64,000 nucleotides of DNA, taken from NCBI RefSeq assembly GCF_003966565.1, contig NZ_AP018719.1, positions 85,341 through 149,340 of the forward strand. Direction: 5' to 3'. Origin of the DNA: Sulfuricystis multivorans (GTDB taxonomy: Bacteria; Pseudomonadota; Gammaproteobacteria; Burkholderiales; Rhodocyclaceae). Shown here in pieces: positions 35,723 through 44,038 of the stretch (the first letter of the stretch is position 1; every line of letters starts with the position of its first letter). The notes under the pieces were generated by a model, which ran no database searches, was not told the DNA's origin, and saw only the letters and a list, made by a program, of their open reading frames with translations. The position numbers were made by a program, and so were the translations under genes.

Positions 35723-35917
35723 GGTTGTTGCAGCCGTATGCGAGAATTAGGTAAAGATGTTTTGCTAAGCACAAGACTACTGCGGCTTGTTCTGGCGCTC
35801 GAACTTTCCGATCACCTAAATAAAGTTTCTACCTTCGATAGGATCTATGTGGCACAATGAAAACGCACAATGAGAGATTTCCTGGCCGTGGTCTATGGCA
35901 GCACAAGTGCCATTACA

Positions 35918-35948
35918 TTGCCTATCTATAACTAAGGACATATATAAT
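35918..35948 (+). promoter_or_regulatory. promoter of the response regulator gene
   Basis: -35 TTGCCT at 35918-35923, a 17-nt spacer and -10 TATATA at 35941-35946 (with TATAAT two bases further). It leaves a leader of about 50 nt before the GTG at 36005. Confidence 0.5.
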
Positions 35949-35962
35949 GCGATCCTTTTTGT

Positions 35963-35980
35963 CTTGACCAACCGGTCAAG
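35963..35980. promoter_or_regulatory. palindrome CTTGACC-AACC-GGTCAAG in the response regulator leader
   Basis: A perfect 7-bp inverted repeat with a 4-bp centre, just downstream of the expected transcription start. Suitable as an autoregulatory operator or as an RNA hairpin. Confidence 0.5.
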
Positions 35981-36004
35981 CTCAAGTGCTCAGAGAAAAA
36001 CATC

Positions 36005-36664
36005 GTGCCGATTCGAGTATTTCTGGCGGATGATCACCGCCTACTGGTGGAGGGTTTCCGCCATGCCCTCAAGGACTACGACATCGATGTCGTGGAGGTT
36101 GCTTACAACCTTGATGGTTTGATTTCCCGTTACCTCGAGGTGAAACCCGATGTACTCGTCATTGATGTCCGGTTTGACCGCAAGAGCGCGTCCGAGACTG
36201 GGCTAGATGTATGTGAGGAGCTTCTTGCTACGCACCCTGACGCGAAGATCATCGTCTTCTCTCAGTTCGACGACCAGTACATCATCGAGAAAGCCTATAA
36301 GATCGGAGTCCTGTCCTTCGTCCTGAAGGACGAAAGCATCGATGTCCTGAATCAAGCTATCCGTACTGTCGCCGAAGGCAATGAGTTCTTTTCACCTAAA
36401 GTCGCACAACTACTTGCCCGATCCTCGGTAAAAGACCGGAATCCCACCAAGCTTCTCGAAGAGAAAGAACTTCGCGCATTCTTGCTGACTGCAGACGGAG
36501 CTTCTCTTGCTGACGTCGCCGAAACAATGGATCTGTCAACCAAGACCGTGGGCCATCTGCTGAAGAGCATCAAGTCCAAACTTGACATTGAGACGCAGGC
36601 TGATTTCACCAAGCTCGCGATTAGGTTCGGGCTTACTACGACCGAGTTGAAAACGAAAAAGTAA
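36005..36664 (+). CDS. NarL/LuxR-family response regulator
   Basis: 219 aa from a GTG start with a weak ribosome site. The receiver domain (residues 1-125) has the acidic pair FLADDH, the phosphoacceptor Asp in VLVIDVRFD, and the conserved Lys in FVLKDES. The output domain is a GerE-type HTH (ELRAFLLTADGASLADVAETMDLSTKTVGHLLKSIKSKLDI). The gene lies divergent from the FlhDC-like operon and convergent with a histidine kinase gene, overlapping it by 29 nt. It may control the activator promoter; that is inference. Confidence 0.92.
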   Translation: MPIRVFLADDHRLLVEGFRHALKDYDIDVVEVAYNLDGLISRYLEVKPDVLVIDVRFDRKSASETGLDVCEELLATHPDAKIIVFSQFDDQYIIEKAYKIGVLSFVLKDESIDVLNQAIRTVAEGNEFFSPKVAQLLARSSVKDRNPTKLLEEKELRAFLLTADGASLADVAETMDLSTKTVGHLLKSIKSKLDIETQADFTKLAIRFGLTTTELKTKK

Positions 36665-37580
36665 CCCGCGTTCCTGGGTGTTGAGCATTATCGGGGAACG
36701 CCGGTTGAATATTGAGATTTCCGCCGATCGCCCGGGCTCGCTCACGCATGTCGATAAGGCCAATGCCAGCGGGAATCCCTGCAGGCGTTTTGGCTCTTGA
36801 CTTCAACCCTACCCCATCATCGGTAATCATGACTTCGATGAGGCGCTTCCGTTCATTCAACTTCATGGATACAGAGATCTGCTTGGCATTGGAGTGCTTG
36901 ATGGCATTGTAGATGGATTCACGGATGATTTTGTACGCCGTAATAGCAACTTCTTCATTGATCTCCGGCCGTTTTGGTAGGTTGTGTTCCAAAACAATCT
37001 CGGGCTTATCGAAGAAATTGGTGTAGTGTGAGATCAAGGACTCAATCGCCACCGTAAAGCCTATCGAGTCGATCATTTCGATCCGAGCGCTCTTGATGAT
37101 GTTACGTGTCTGGGAATAGGCATCTGCCAAGAGTTCCTGGATGGACGTAAGAATTTTGCTAGCTTCCGGATTGTCCTGGACGTAAGGCGCAAGGCGATTC
37201 AGTTCGTTTTTACAAAGCACAAGATTGGGATTTACATCGTCATGGAGGCGCCGAGAAATCATCCGGCGCTCTTCGTCGATACGGCGATTCAGTTCCGCGA
37301 GAACGCGCCTGGTCTCCTCGTGTGAGACGTCGGTCTGGACGTTACTTTGTATATTTTCCAGGATGGACACATATAGCAGAAAGACTAAGGCCAGCACGGC
37401 TGGAAGGCTGGAAATGATATTCGATTTGATTGTGAATGGGAGCAAAACAACTAGGAACGCGGCCCATGTCCATAGAAAATATTTGGCCGTTAAGTTACCC
37501 CTAAATGCAAGGATCAGGTTGACAACGAAAGCCACCAACAGGAAAACGCAGATTGTTAGAAAGACGAAGCTTTCATCCAT
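36636..37580 (-). CDS. NarX/DesK-type histidine kinase
   Basis: 314 aa. The N-terminal 90 residues hold three to four membrane segments with almost no periplasmic loop. A HisKA_3 dimerisation domain follows with EERRMISRRLHDDVNPNLVLCKNEL, where the His is the phosphorylation site, then an HATPase domain (KIIRESIYNAIKHSNAKQI, ITDDGVGL, GIGLIDMRERARAIGG). The lack of an external sensor suggests that it senses within the membrane or through a partner, possibly the PAS protein encoded nearby. Cognate to the adjacent response regulator by position. Confidence 0.92.
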   Translation of the reverse strand: MDESFVFLTICVFLLVAFVVNLILAFRGNLTAKYFLWTWAAFLVVLLPFTIKSNIISSLPAVLALVFLLYVSILENIQSNVQTDVSHEETRRVLAELNRRIDEERRMISRRLHDDVNPNLVLCKNELNRLAPYVQDNPEASKILTSIQELLADAYSQTRNIIKSARIEMIDSIGFTVAIESLISHYTNFFDKPEIVLEHNLPKRPEINEEVAITAYKIIRESIYNAIKHSNAKQISVSMKLNERKRLIEVMITDDGVGLKSRAKTPAGIPAGIGLIDMRERARAIGGNLNIQPAFPDNAQHPGTRVTFSFSTRS

Positions 37581-37606
37581 GATGCGCCCATGCGCGCAGC
37601 TGCTGC

Positions 37607-37861
37607 TTACCGAAATCTGGCTAGGGCAGATTCGCCGGTGTCGCCCACCTTGATGCCCATGGCTTCTGCTGCTTTGGAAACGGCAACGATCGAAGCTTTT
37701 TTCATATCCTCGAAGTCATTTACCCCAGATACGATGGCGCAGGCTTCTTCCGTCTTGTTGCAAGTTTCCGGATTGATATAGCCGCATGCCAGGAACCCTT
37801 TCGTCCCTTTCATCAATAGCAGTGGTCGCTTCAGCTCAAATCTCAGTGTCTCAATGCTCAT
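37607..37861 (-). CDS. DUF1805 (YunC-like) protein
   Basis: 84 aa matching the DUF1805 pattern: LKRPLLLMKGTKGFLACGYINPETCNK, then EEACAIVSGVNDFEDMKKASIVAVSKAAEAMGI. These are small cytoplasmic proteins of unknown function (YunC of Bacillus), about 90-100 aa. Finding it in an operon-like array with a kinase and a PAS protein on a mobile element is unusual. The invariant Cys of LACGY is present. Confidence 0.8.
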   Translation of the reverse strand: MSIETLRFELKRPLLLMKGTKGFLACGYINPETCNKTEEACAIVSGVNDFEDMKKASIVAVSKAAEAMGIKVGDTGESALARFR

Positions 37862-37896
37862 TTGCCACCTCTCAGAAATGCTATGTGGGAGAAACT

Positions 37897-38748
37897 TTAA
37901 CTGCGTTTCTTGCTCTTCTGGATCATCTCGACAATCGTCTCGTTCTCGTTGATAGCCTTAAAGGCCTCAATGAATCGAGCTATAGCTGCAGGATCTTTTC
38001 CGTCCATCTTCGAGATATCGATGTTGAGGCAGATGAAGCCAATGAGTCCATAGGTGTTGTTGAAAAGCGGGATAGTCGTCGACTTGACCTGTCTTCCATC
38101 CTTCAAAGTCAATCCATAACTGACAAAAGACTGGCCAGTACCCCGTTCGATTTGGCTGTAGTTCTTGATCAACTGAATTCCGAAGTTGGTGTTAGGATCT
38201 CCTAGTCGCCGGCCGGAAATGGGGTTTTGAATGGCAACGATTGAATTCAGCGGATTGCGGGTATCGTGGAGAACGATTTCGATCGGCGTACCCGCAAAGG
38301 TCTGACCGATTCCATTCACGATGTCCTTATAGGTCTGGAGAAGCCTATCTTTCTGTACATCCGCTTCTGCCACTGCAGCGTAATCCGGCAAGTTGCTGAG
38401 ACTGATGTATTTGGACCTGGCAGACTCGCTGAGCATTAGCGTCACATGGTTGGAGTTACCAAGATAGATGAGGTCCGCGATCTCCCGAGGAGAAGGGTTG
38501 GCCGTGAAATAATCTATGGCCTTCTCGAAAAGATGCCTGTCGAGGTAGATCGCTCCAGTTTCATCGGCTCGAATTGGGTAGAACTGTTCGTAGGCTGCTA
38601 GTGGCTTGCCTGGAAGCACTCGGGCTTCTTCAATTATCTTCGGACGGAGGCTGAGCGCATAGACGCTTAATGAGGCGATCAGTAGCGCTGGCACCACCAC
38701 TGACATCAATGTCTTGAGATTTAGAGAGAATAAACCGCGCTGACTCAT
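37897..38748 (-). CDS. membrane-anchored YheO-type PAS sensor protein
   Basis: 283 aa. One membrane segment (LMSVVVPALLIASLSVYALS, residues about 14-33) leads into an external helical domain (residues about 45-135) and then a YheO/PAS_6 domain: GTPIEIVLHDTRNPLNSIVAIQN, then PISGRRLGDPNTNFGIQLI, ending TIPLFNNTYGLIGFICLNID. YheO-family PAS domains normally precede a DNA-binding HTH in the cytoplasm. Here there is no HTH and the domain follows a membrane anchor, so it probably sits in the periplasm as a ligand sensor. Partner of the kinase by position. Confidence 0.75.
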   Translation of the reverse strand: MSQRGLFSLNLKTLMSVVVPALLIASLSVYALSLRPKIIEEARVLPGKPLAAYEQFYPIRADETGAIYLDRHLFEKAIDYFTANPSPREIADLIYLGNSNHVTLMLSESARSKYISLSNLPDYAAVAEADVQKDRLLQTYKDIVNGIGQTFAGTPIEIVLHDTRNPLNSIVAIQNPISGRRLGDPNTNFGIQLIKNYSQIERGTGQSFVSYGLTLKDGRQVKSTTIPLFNNTYGLIGFICLNIDISKMDGKDPAAIARFIEAFKAINENETIVEMIQKSKKRS

Positions 38749-38858
38749 AGTAGGTTCCTAAGTTCATTGATTTCATGAAGTATATGTGACTTGCAGACGT
38801 TTTGTTGCATGATCCGGCAGCCTGTGCCACAAATCTGGCATCCTGCCAAAAGACCTTG

Positions 38859-38884
38859 GCCGTGCGGAAGCAGGGCCGCACGGC
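38859..38884 (-). terminator. hairpin after the 38907-39650 gene
   Basis: A perfect 9-bp stem, GCCGTGCGG / CCGCACGGC, followed on the - strand by AAGGTCTTTT. It lies 23 nt after the stop of the upstream gene and fits an intrinsic terminator. Confidence 0.55.
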
Positions 38885-38906
38885 GACCCTGGAAGGGATT
38901 CAGTTC

Positions 38907-39650
38907 TTAGATACCAACCGCTGCTGGTGTATTTGTTGTGACCGCCCGAGCGTTTGCTTCCGGATGAACAACGGTGACCAAACGAGGCAGTCGACCAATT
39001 CGATCGGGCTCAGCGATGACCAACAAAACTTTCCTCTTCTCATCAATAGCATAGCGACCGGGCCGACGATGCTTGATGTCGTGTATAGCATTGCGGTTCA
39101 AAAGTACCGCTGGCTGCACGTCACGGGCGATCCTTGCCAGCTCTCGCCAGGCCTTCTCTGGTTTACGATCAAACCTGGCCACATACTGCTCGACAGCATG
39201 CGCGGTCAGTTCGACGGGGCCTATGCCGGAGACTTCGAGAACCGTTACAGACGGCTTAGGCACATCCAGATAGTCCACTTGGGATTCACAAAGTTCGTCG
39301 GCCCAGGGATACGGCGCTTCACAGTGCTGGACTTCCGCGCCAAGAAATCGTGTACGGAGAAAATTGGCATATGGGGCCAGGTAGCTTTTTGGCGAAATGC
39401 CAGCCATCAATTCTAGGATGGTGCTAGAGCTCGTATAAATTCTCAGCCCGGCACCGGCCTTATTGTGACCACAAACATTCTTAACTGTCAGCAGATACTG
39501 GGCAGCAGCTAATTCCGCCGCTGTGCGGGCATCATCCAGGAGCGGAACGGTGACGCGAACCCGGCCCTTCTGGATGAGGCCTGTCATCCAGTAAGTATCG
39601 AAAACACGCGGATCAGCGGTTGGAGAAGTGGTGAGATGTAAATCGTTCAT
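38907..39650 (-). CDS. hypothetical protein
   Basis: 247 aa from the Met at 39650 (MNDLHLTTS). The N-terminal half (DARTAAELAAAQYLLTVKNV then GLRIYTSSSTILELMAG) looks like part of an RNase H-like fold. The C-terminal part has a stretch reminiscent of small RelE-like folds (AVEQYVARFDRKPEKAWRELARIA then PGRYAIDEKRKVLLVIAE). Neither is firm. It is the last gene before a strong hairpin. No partner antitoxin is visible beside it. Confidence 0.55.
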   Translation of the reverse strand: MNDLHLTTSPTADPRVFDTYWMTGLIQKGRVRVTVPLLDDARTAAELAAAQYLLTVKNVCGHNKAGAGLRIYTSSSTILELMAGISPKSYLAPYANFLRTRFLGAEVQHCEAPYPWADELCESQVDYLDVPKPSVTVLEVSGIGPVELTAHAVEQYVARFDRKPEKAWRELARIARDVQPAVLLNRNAIHDIKHRRPGRYAIDEKRKVLLVIAEPDRIGRLPRLVTVVHPEANARAVTTNTPAAVGI

Positions 39651-39702
39651 GTAGATCTCCAATAAGAATACCGCGGCTTGGGTATGTATTTCAGGGGATC
39701 TT

Positions 39703-39763
39703 GTTGGGTGCTTTTCGCTTGGTCCTCTCGTCTCTCGAGGGCCAGGTGAAAAGCACCCCCAAC
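39703..39763. promoter_or_regulatory. long imperfect hairpin between the VWA gene and 38907-39650
   Basis: GTTGGGTGCTTTTC at the left pairs with GAAAAGCACCCCCAAC at the right, and CCTC/GAGG plus CTTGG/CCAGG extend the stem inward. It lies 26 nt after the VWA gene's stop and about 50 nt before the next start. Terminator, attenuator or processing site. Confidence 0.55.
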
Positions 39764-39789
39764 TTTCGTCGAGGGTGGAAAGAACTGTG

Positions 39790-41604
39790 CTAGTGCACGC
39801 GGTGGTGGTCTTTAAAAGCCGCCTTAACCAACTTCACCATCGAGGCTGACAGCTCCCCGATGTCTTTGATGGTTGCAGCGTACCTGGAATCAAACACCTG
39901 CGAGGTGTCCACGCCGATGCCGAGCCCGACAACAGTGATACCATCTGCTCGAGTGCGATCGATGATGTACTTCGTGGCCTCGCGGTCATCCGGATCGCCG
40001 TCGGTGACGACCATCACGATTTTCAGCGTTTCCTCACGTCGCACAATATCGGAAGCAGCGAACAAGATGGCTTCCGCCATCGGAGTTCCGCCGTCTGTGG
40101 AGAGGCTTGCAACTCTGCCTGCCAGCTGCTTAGGACTTTCGTCCCAACGCTTGATCACGGCTACCCCTTCATCGCGATTTTCGCCATACCAAGGGAAGAC
40201 CGTAACCTGCGTCTTCAATCCTGGTACGTCGAACGCCAGCATCGTGGCTACGGCTGCTTGCACAGCATCACTAATGGCATAGATCATGGAGCCAGATCGG
40301 TCGATGACGATTGATACCGCTGCATTGATGTCGATACCTTCATCCTCACGGCAAAAGATTGCACCACCGAAACGGCCTTGCCAGATGCGCGAAGAATCGA
40401 TCTGCATCCCAGACCGGGAATACGAGACCTCTCCTTCAGCAACCGAAGACATCCACTGCAGCGTCCTGGTACGGATTGCATTGACGCTGGCGCGGAGTTG
40501 CGCCATATCAACGGGAACCGCACCGAGGTGCGCCTTGTGGACGTTGGGCATCAGCACATGGATGCCATCGCCTTCGGCATTTGCCGCGGCGTTGATGGCG
40601 TTTTGAAGCATCTCGCCCATATCCTCTTCCACGTCCTGATCGGACATGTTGAGTAGCTGTTCGAGAGCCTGCTCCATGTCAGGGCCAGATCCGGTACCGC
40701 CAGCTCCACGTGCCGATTGCGACGACGCTTCTCCTTCTTCCCCTTTCGAGGATCCGGACTGACTACTACCCTGGCCACCCGACTCGGAATCTTGATCAGC
40801 TTGGCCTTGTTGGCCGCCCTGCCCTCCTTCCTCGTCGCCTTCTGCTGGATCGCCAGACGACGGCCCTTGTTGCTGATCATCGTCTTGTCCGTCTTGCTGG
40901 CCGGACTGTTGCTGCTGCTGTTGTTTCTGTTGCTGCTGACGCTTTTGCTCTTGCTCTTTTTCCCTCTCCTCCTTGATCATCTGGATGATCGCGGCGGCAA
41001 GCTCGAACACTTCGTCTTCACTGGCACAATCGGTTACCTGGAACATCAAGGCGTCCAGCCGCGTCAGCATGCCTGCGGGCAGGCGTTGCTGAGCGACTTT
41101 GATTGCACCGGCCGACAGTTCGGCAATCGGCTCCTGTCGTAACACCTCATGCCGCAAGCGATACATCATGTACCGCTGCAGAATCGATGCTTCCGATTCG
41201 GAGCCGTCGAGCGCAGGAAACCCGCGCTGACCATCGACACCATCTTCGACCGCGATCCCTACCAGGCGCGACAAGTAGCGTCGCGCTGCAGGAAACCTCC
41301 CCATCACCAGATTCTCGATCCGGATATCTTCGAGTATTCCGGTAATGGCTCGCTGCAGAGGATTGGTTGCCTGCAGCGAGAAGTTGGAGTAAAGCATGTG
41401 ACCGGCCTCGTGATAGAGGTAAGCCACGGACTCCACCAGGTCCCGTTCGGTAAGGTCGATTTCAGACCGACGCCTAGGCAGGTATATCGCCTGGTTGTCA
41501 GTCATGGCACGATCACCCCGAATGATCGGGATTCCCGTCCGGTCAGCAATGAAGCCTGCGATGGCGGGCAGAGCCCTATCCAGTGATTGAGCGCGCATGG
41601 CCAT
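39790..41604 (-). CDS. CobT-like von Willebrand A domain protein with HEAGH motif
   Basis: 604 aa. The N-terminal domain has a zincin-like YLYHEAGHMLYSNF near residue 50. Residues about 215-300 are a very acidic Gln/Asp/Glu/Ser/Gly linker. The C-terminal VWA domain has the MIDAS residues (VIDRSGSMIYA, STDGGTPMAEA, VVTDGDPDD). CobT-like proteins work with CobS-like AAA+ ATPases; both are present here, with a DUF3150 protein, the trio known from SXT/R391 and IncA/C elements. Role there is not known. Four nt or fewer separate many genes in this cluster; 10 nt separate it from DUF3150. Confidence 0.88.
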   Translation of the reverse strand: MAMRAQSLDRALPAIAGFIADRTGIPIIRGDRAMTDNQAIYLPRRRSEIDLTERDLVESVAYLYHEAGHMLYSNFSLQATNPLQRAITGILEDIRIENLVMGRFPAARRYLSRLVGIAVEDGVDGQRGFPALDGSESEASILQRYMMYRLRHEVLRQEPIAELSAGAIKVAQQRLPAGMLTRLDALMFQVTDCASEDEVFELAAAIIQMIKEEREKEQEQKRQQQQKQQQQQQSGQQDGQDDDQQQGPSSGDPAEGDEEGGQGGQQGQADQDSESGGQGSSQSGSSKGEEGEASSQSARGAGGTGSGPDMEQALEQLLNMSDQDVEEDMGEMLQNAINAAANAEGDGIHVLMPNVHKAHLGAVPVDMAQLRASVNAIRTRTLQWMSSVAEGEVSYSRSGMQIDSSRIWQGRFGGAIFCREDEGIDINAAVSIVIDRSGSMIYAISDAVQAAVATMLAFDVPGLKTQVTVFPWYGENRDEGVAVIKRWDESPKQLAGRVASLSTDGGTPMAEAILFAASDIVRREETLKIVMVVTDGDPDDREATKYIIDRTRADGITVVGLGIGVDTSQVFDSRYAATIKDIGELSASMVKLVKAAFKDHHRVH

Positions 41605-41614
41605 GTCCGACCCC

Positions 41615-42775
41615 TCAGAACATCAAGGAATTGGTTTTCAGGGCTTCACGCGGCCGCAACACCGGTGCTGCACGAACTGGAGCCGGCGGTGGAACGATCC
41701 CCAGCTGGCCCAGCTTGTCTGATACGCTAGCGCCCGCACCCTTTGTGGAGGTCGGAACGTTCGCGGCTGGAATTGGCGGCAACATCACAACATGCTGCTG
41801 AGCAACGCTACCCGGCGGTACGGCTACCGGTGCAACGGGTGCTGCTGGTTCAGTAGCTTGCGCCACCTCTTCAACCTCCGTTGCCTTTGCCGCTTGAGGC
41901 GCCGGCGGGAACAACACATCGCACGCCGGAATACCGTTCTTCACCTTGGATGCCGCATTGAGAAGCATGTCCGCATCGGACATGGTTTCCACAAGCTTCT
42001 CCAGGGTTAGGAACGACTGTCCTTGGATGTAGCCTTCCTGCGGCAGTGCCTTCAGGATGTCAGTGATCAGAGTGATGGCGCCCTCCACCGACGGATCGAG
42101 GAAGGACAACTTCTTCATCTTCTGTACTGCAGCCTTGAGCGGACGCAGGGACTTCTGGCCAACACGCTGGTTCTTTGCAAAGGCGTCGTTCTTGAGTAGT
42201 TTTTCCATTTCGGAAGAGATCTCCTCATACAGCTGCCGGCCGAGACCGCGAACGATTCCTTCGACGCCCTCCTCCTCGCTTTGACCTTCGCGGACGAAGG
42301 GAGCGATCTTGAAGACGTCACTACTGAAGCGACACTTGGCGATTGCCGTCGCCCGGTCAACCTTCAGCGACCGGATGATTGCTTCAGCTTCCGGATTGGC
42401 AGCCACATGAGCCTCGAACATCTGGTCATAGTTGGCTTCCAGCGCATTGACCTCGGCCTTGAACTCGGCCTCGGCATCAGCAACTTCCTTCTCGATCTCA
42501 GGGAGATCGTCCGTCAATACCGCGAACACGTTTTGCGAACCCAGAGCGCGAACGCCCTTGGCCTGCAGCTTGCGGAAGATGCCCCGACGAACGGTCTGCA
42601 AGGCTTTGGTCCCGTCGCACGGGAAAACCTTGATAGACCCTTCTGTAATAGCAGCACTATCCGGAAGGCTGCCACCGAGCGCCGCGATATGCTCACGGGT
42701 CGCACGACGGTATCCTGAGAAAGTGTTGATGGTGATGCTTACCAGCGTTAGTTTTTCATTAAGCACGTCTTGCAT
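41615..42775 (-). CDS. DUF3150 protein
   Basis: 386 aa from the ATG at 42775 (MQDVLNEKLTLVSITINTFSGYRR), which has no good competitor upstream. The body is helical and charged (KEVADAEAEFKAEVNALEANYDQMFEAHV), matching DUF3150. The tail is Ala/Pro/Val-rich. It lies between the VWA gene and a leader hairpin. It probably works with the CobS-like and CobT-like proteins. Confidence 0.82.
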   Translation of the reverse strand: MQDVLNEKLTLVSITINTFSGYRRATREHIAALGGSLPDSAAITEGSIKVFPCDGTKALQTVRRGIFRKLQAKGVRALGSQNVFAVLTDDLPEIEKEVADAEAEFKAEVNALEANYDQMFEAHVAANPEAEAIIRSLKVDRATAIAKCRFSSDVFKIAPFVREGQSEEEGVEGIVRGLGRQLYEEISSEMEKLLKNDAFAKNQRVGQKSLRPLKAAVQKMKKLSFLDPSVEGAITLITDILKALPQEGYIQGQSFLTLEKLVETMSDADMLLNAASKVKNGIPACDVLFPPAPQAAKATEVEEVAQATEPAAPVAPVAVPPGSVAQQHVVMLPPIPAANVPTSTKGAGASVSDKLGQLGIVPPPAPVRAAPVLRPREALKTNSLMF

Positions 42776-42810
42776 GGTAGTTCTCCAAGCTGAGTGCGAA
42801 ATGATCCGCC

Positions 42811-42850
42811 CCCCCTTGCGGGAGGTGTTTTCAGGACCACCCGCACGGGT
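42811..42850 (-). promoter_or_regulatory. GC-rich leader hairpin H1 before DUF3150
   Basis: On the - strand CCCGTGCGGG, a 17-nt loop and CCCGCAAGGGG, ending about 35 nt before the start codon. One of a family of similar hairpins (H1-H5) in front of genes of this cluster. Confidence 0.5.
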
Positions 42851-43047
42851 TAGTTTCGAGCCCCAGAGGGACCCAATGAAGCTCGTGCAACATAAACACG
42901 AGCGTTTCCGGTCAAGACTTCTAACCGAAGAAAGTGCCCGATAAACGACGGACACGGCGTTTTCGCTCCTCACGGAACAAACCCTTTTCAACTGCTGGCC
43001 GATGAGGGCTGATTGAAAACCTCATCGGGCAGAAGACGAAAAGAATC

Positions 43048-43076
43048 GAGAGACAGACCCATGGGGCCTGTCTCTC
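43048..43076 (-). terminator. terminator after the TSCPD-like gene
   Basis: A strong stem, GAGAGACAG / CTGTCTCTC, with an extra CCC/GGG pairing inside, followed on the - strand by CGATTCTTTT. It begins 6 nt after the gene's stop. A second inverted repeat (CCGATGAGG / CCTCATCGG) lies just beyond. Confidence 0.6.
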
Positions 43077-43081
43077 CGCAT

Positions 43082-44038
43082 TCAAGCTGCAATGGGCAAG
43101 ACGTTGGATGCATCGCCAGGTACCGAGACCATCACGCCCATTTCCACCACCGGGTAGCCAGATGCTGTGAGCAAACCAAGCATGGCATAGCGATGAAGGA
43201 TCAGGCGAGCCAAGTAAGCAACAATGCTAGGGTACCGTTCCGTCTTTCCCGTTCCGGGCGTCTTGGCAAAGAAGGACCCCATGGGCTCATCGTAATTGAG
43301 AAGCTTCCGAAGTTTCATACCAATCCAAGCCACATCGACGACAGCCATATCCATTGTCAAGATCGCCGCTAGGCCGTCCAGATCTCGCGGATAGCGGCCG
43401 GCCAAACGTACTGCAACAGGACGTTGCTGACCGTCCTCAGTTTGAACTTCCGGTAGGAATAACGTGAAGTCGTCTCCGGAGTGTGGGTTCTTGATGTCGG
43501 CGGTCCACGAAAGAGTTCCTTCGTGTCCTGCATCACGAACCGGCAGCAATGCATCAACCAAAGGTGTTGCTTCCCCTTCTTCAGGATCGGCAATGCCCAA
43601 CTGCTTGAGCCGGTATTGCACGATACGCGCAACCGCGGCGGCATTACTGCTTGCCAGAAGCCGGTCGTTCCCAAGCTGCAGATCAATGGCGAGGTTGCCA
43701 GTTATGGATGCAAGAACTTCGAGCTTTCTTGAGAGCCAAGCACGATCCTGGGTCCGCATATCCGCGGATAGGGTCTTTGCCATGGCACCGAGACAGCGAG
43801 GCTGTTCGTTGGCCAGCACCCATACTTCAAACGGATGCGGACGGCCGTTCTCAACGTGTCCAACGGCGACAGCATACTGCTCATGCGTTCCCTCGACCAT
43901 GTACGTCCAGCAAGGATTGCCTTCGGGAAACTTCGGTCGACTTGGCCAGCGAAGACTGCCGAGTATCGGCTTAGGCATCGCTACAATGGTGCGACGGTTT
44001 GCCGGCAAGGTACCGGCTAAGGATTGGTCCTTTTCCAT
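43082..44038 (-). CDS. TSCPD-domain-like protein
   Basis: 318 aa from the ATG at 44038 (MEKDQSLAG), with an AAGGAG ribosome site upstream. The segment from about residue 25 (GSLRWPSRPKFPEGNPCWTY, then HPFEVWVLANEQPRCLGAMA) resembles the TSCPD domain, which normally ends B12-dependent ribonucleotide reductases. The rest (FTLFLPEVQTEDGQQRPVAV, DLDGLAAILTMDMAV) may contain a second related copy. No reductase catalytic domain is present. Function unknown; the resemblance is by eye. Confidence 0.5.
   Translation of the reverse strand: MEKDQSLAGTLPANRRTIVAMPKPILGSLRWPSRPKFPEGNPCWTYMVEGTHEQYAVAVGHVENGRPHPFEVWVLANEQPRCLGAMAKTLSADMRTQDRAWLSRKLEVLASITGNLAIDLQLGNDRLLASSNAAAVARIVQYRLKQLGIADPEEGEATPLVDALLPVRDAGHEGTLSWTADIKNPHSGDDFTLFLPEVQTEDGQQRPVAVRLAGRYPRDLDGLAAILTMDMAVVDVAWIGMKLRKLLNYDEPMGSFFAKTPGTGKTERYPSIVAYLARLILHRYAMLGLLTASGYPVVEMGVMVSVPGDASNVLPIAA

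Larger units (their letters stand above)
35565..36004. other. divergent intergenic region between activator and two-component genes
   Basis: 440 bp without a convincing gene. It holds the FlhD-like promoter and operators on the left, and on the right a + strand promoter (TTGCCT, 17 nt, TATATA/TATAAT) and a palindrome for the response-regulator gene. The middle (about 35723-35910) is AT-richer and shows nothing else that I can name. It is a possible place for the transfer origin, but no nick-like sequence was recognised. Confidence 0.5.

Noticed and set aside
35565..36004. Origin of transfer
   Set aside because: The region is a plausible place near the relaxase, but I saw no nick-site-like sequence or inverted repeats typical of oriT; the palindromes fit promoter control better.
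38907..39650. Toxin-antitoxin pair
   Set aside because: A RelE-like stretch was suspected in the C-terminus, but there is no small antitoxin gene next to it and the protein is far too long.
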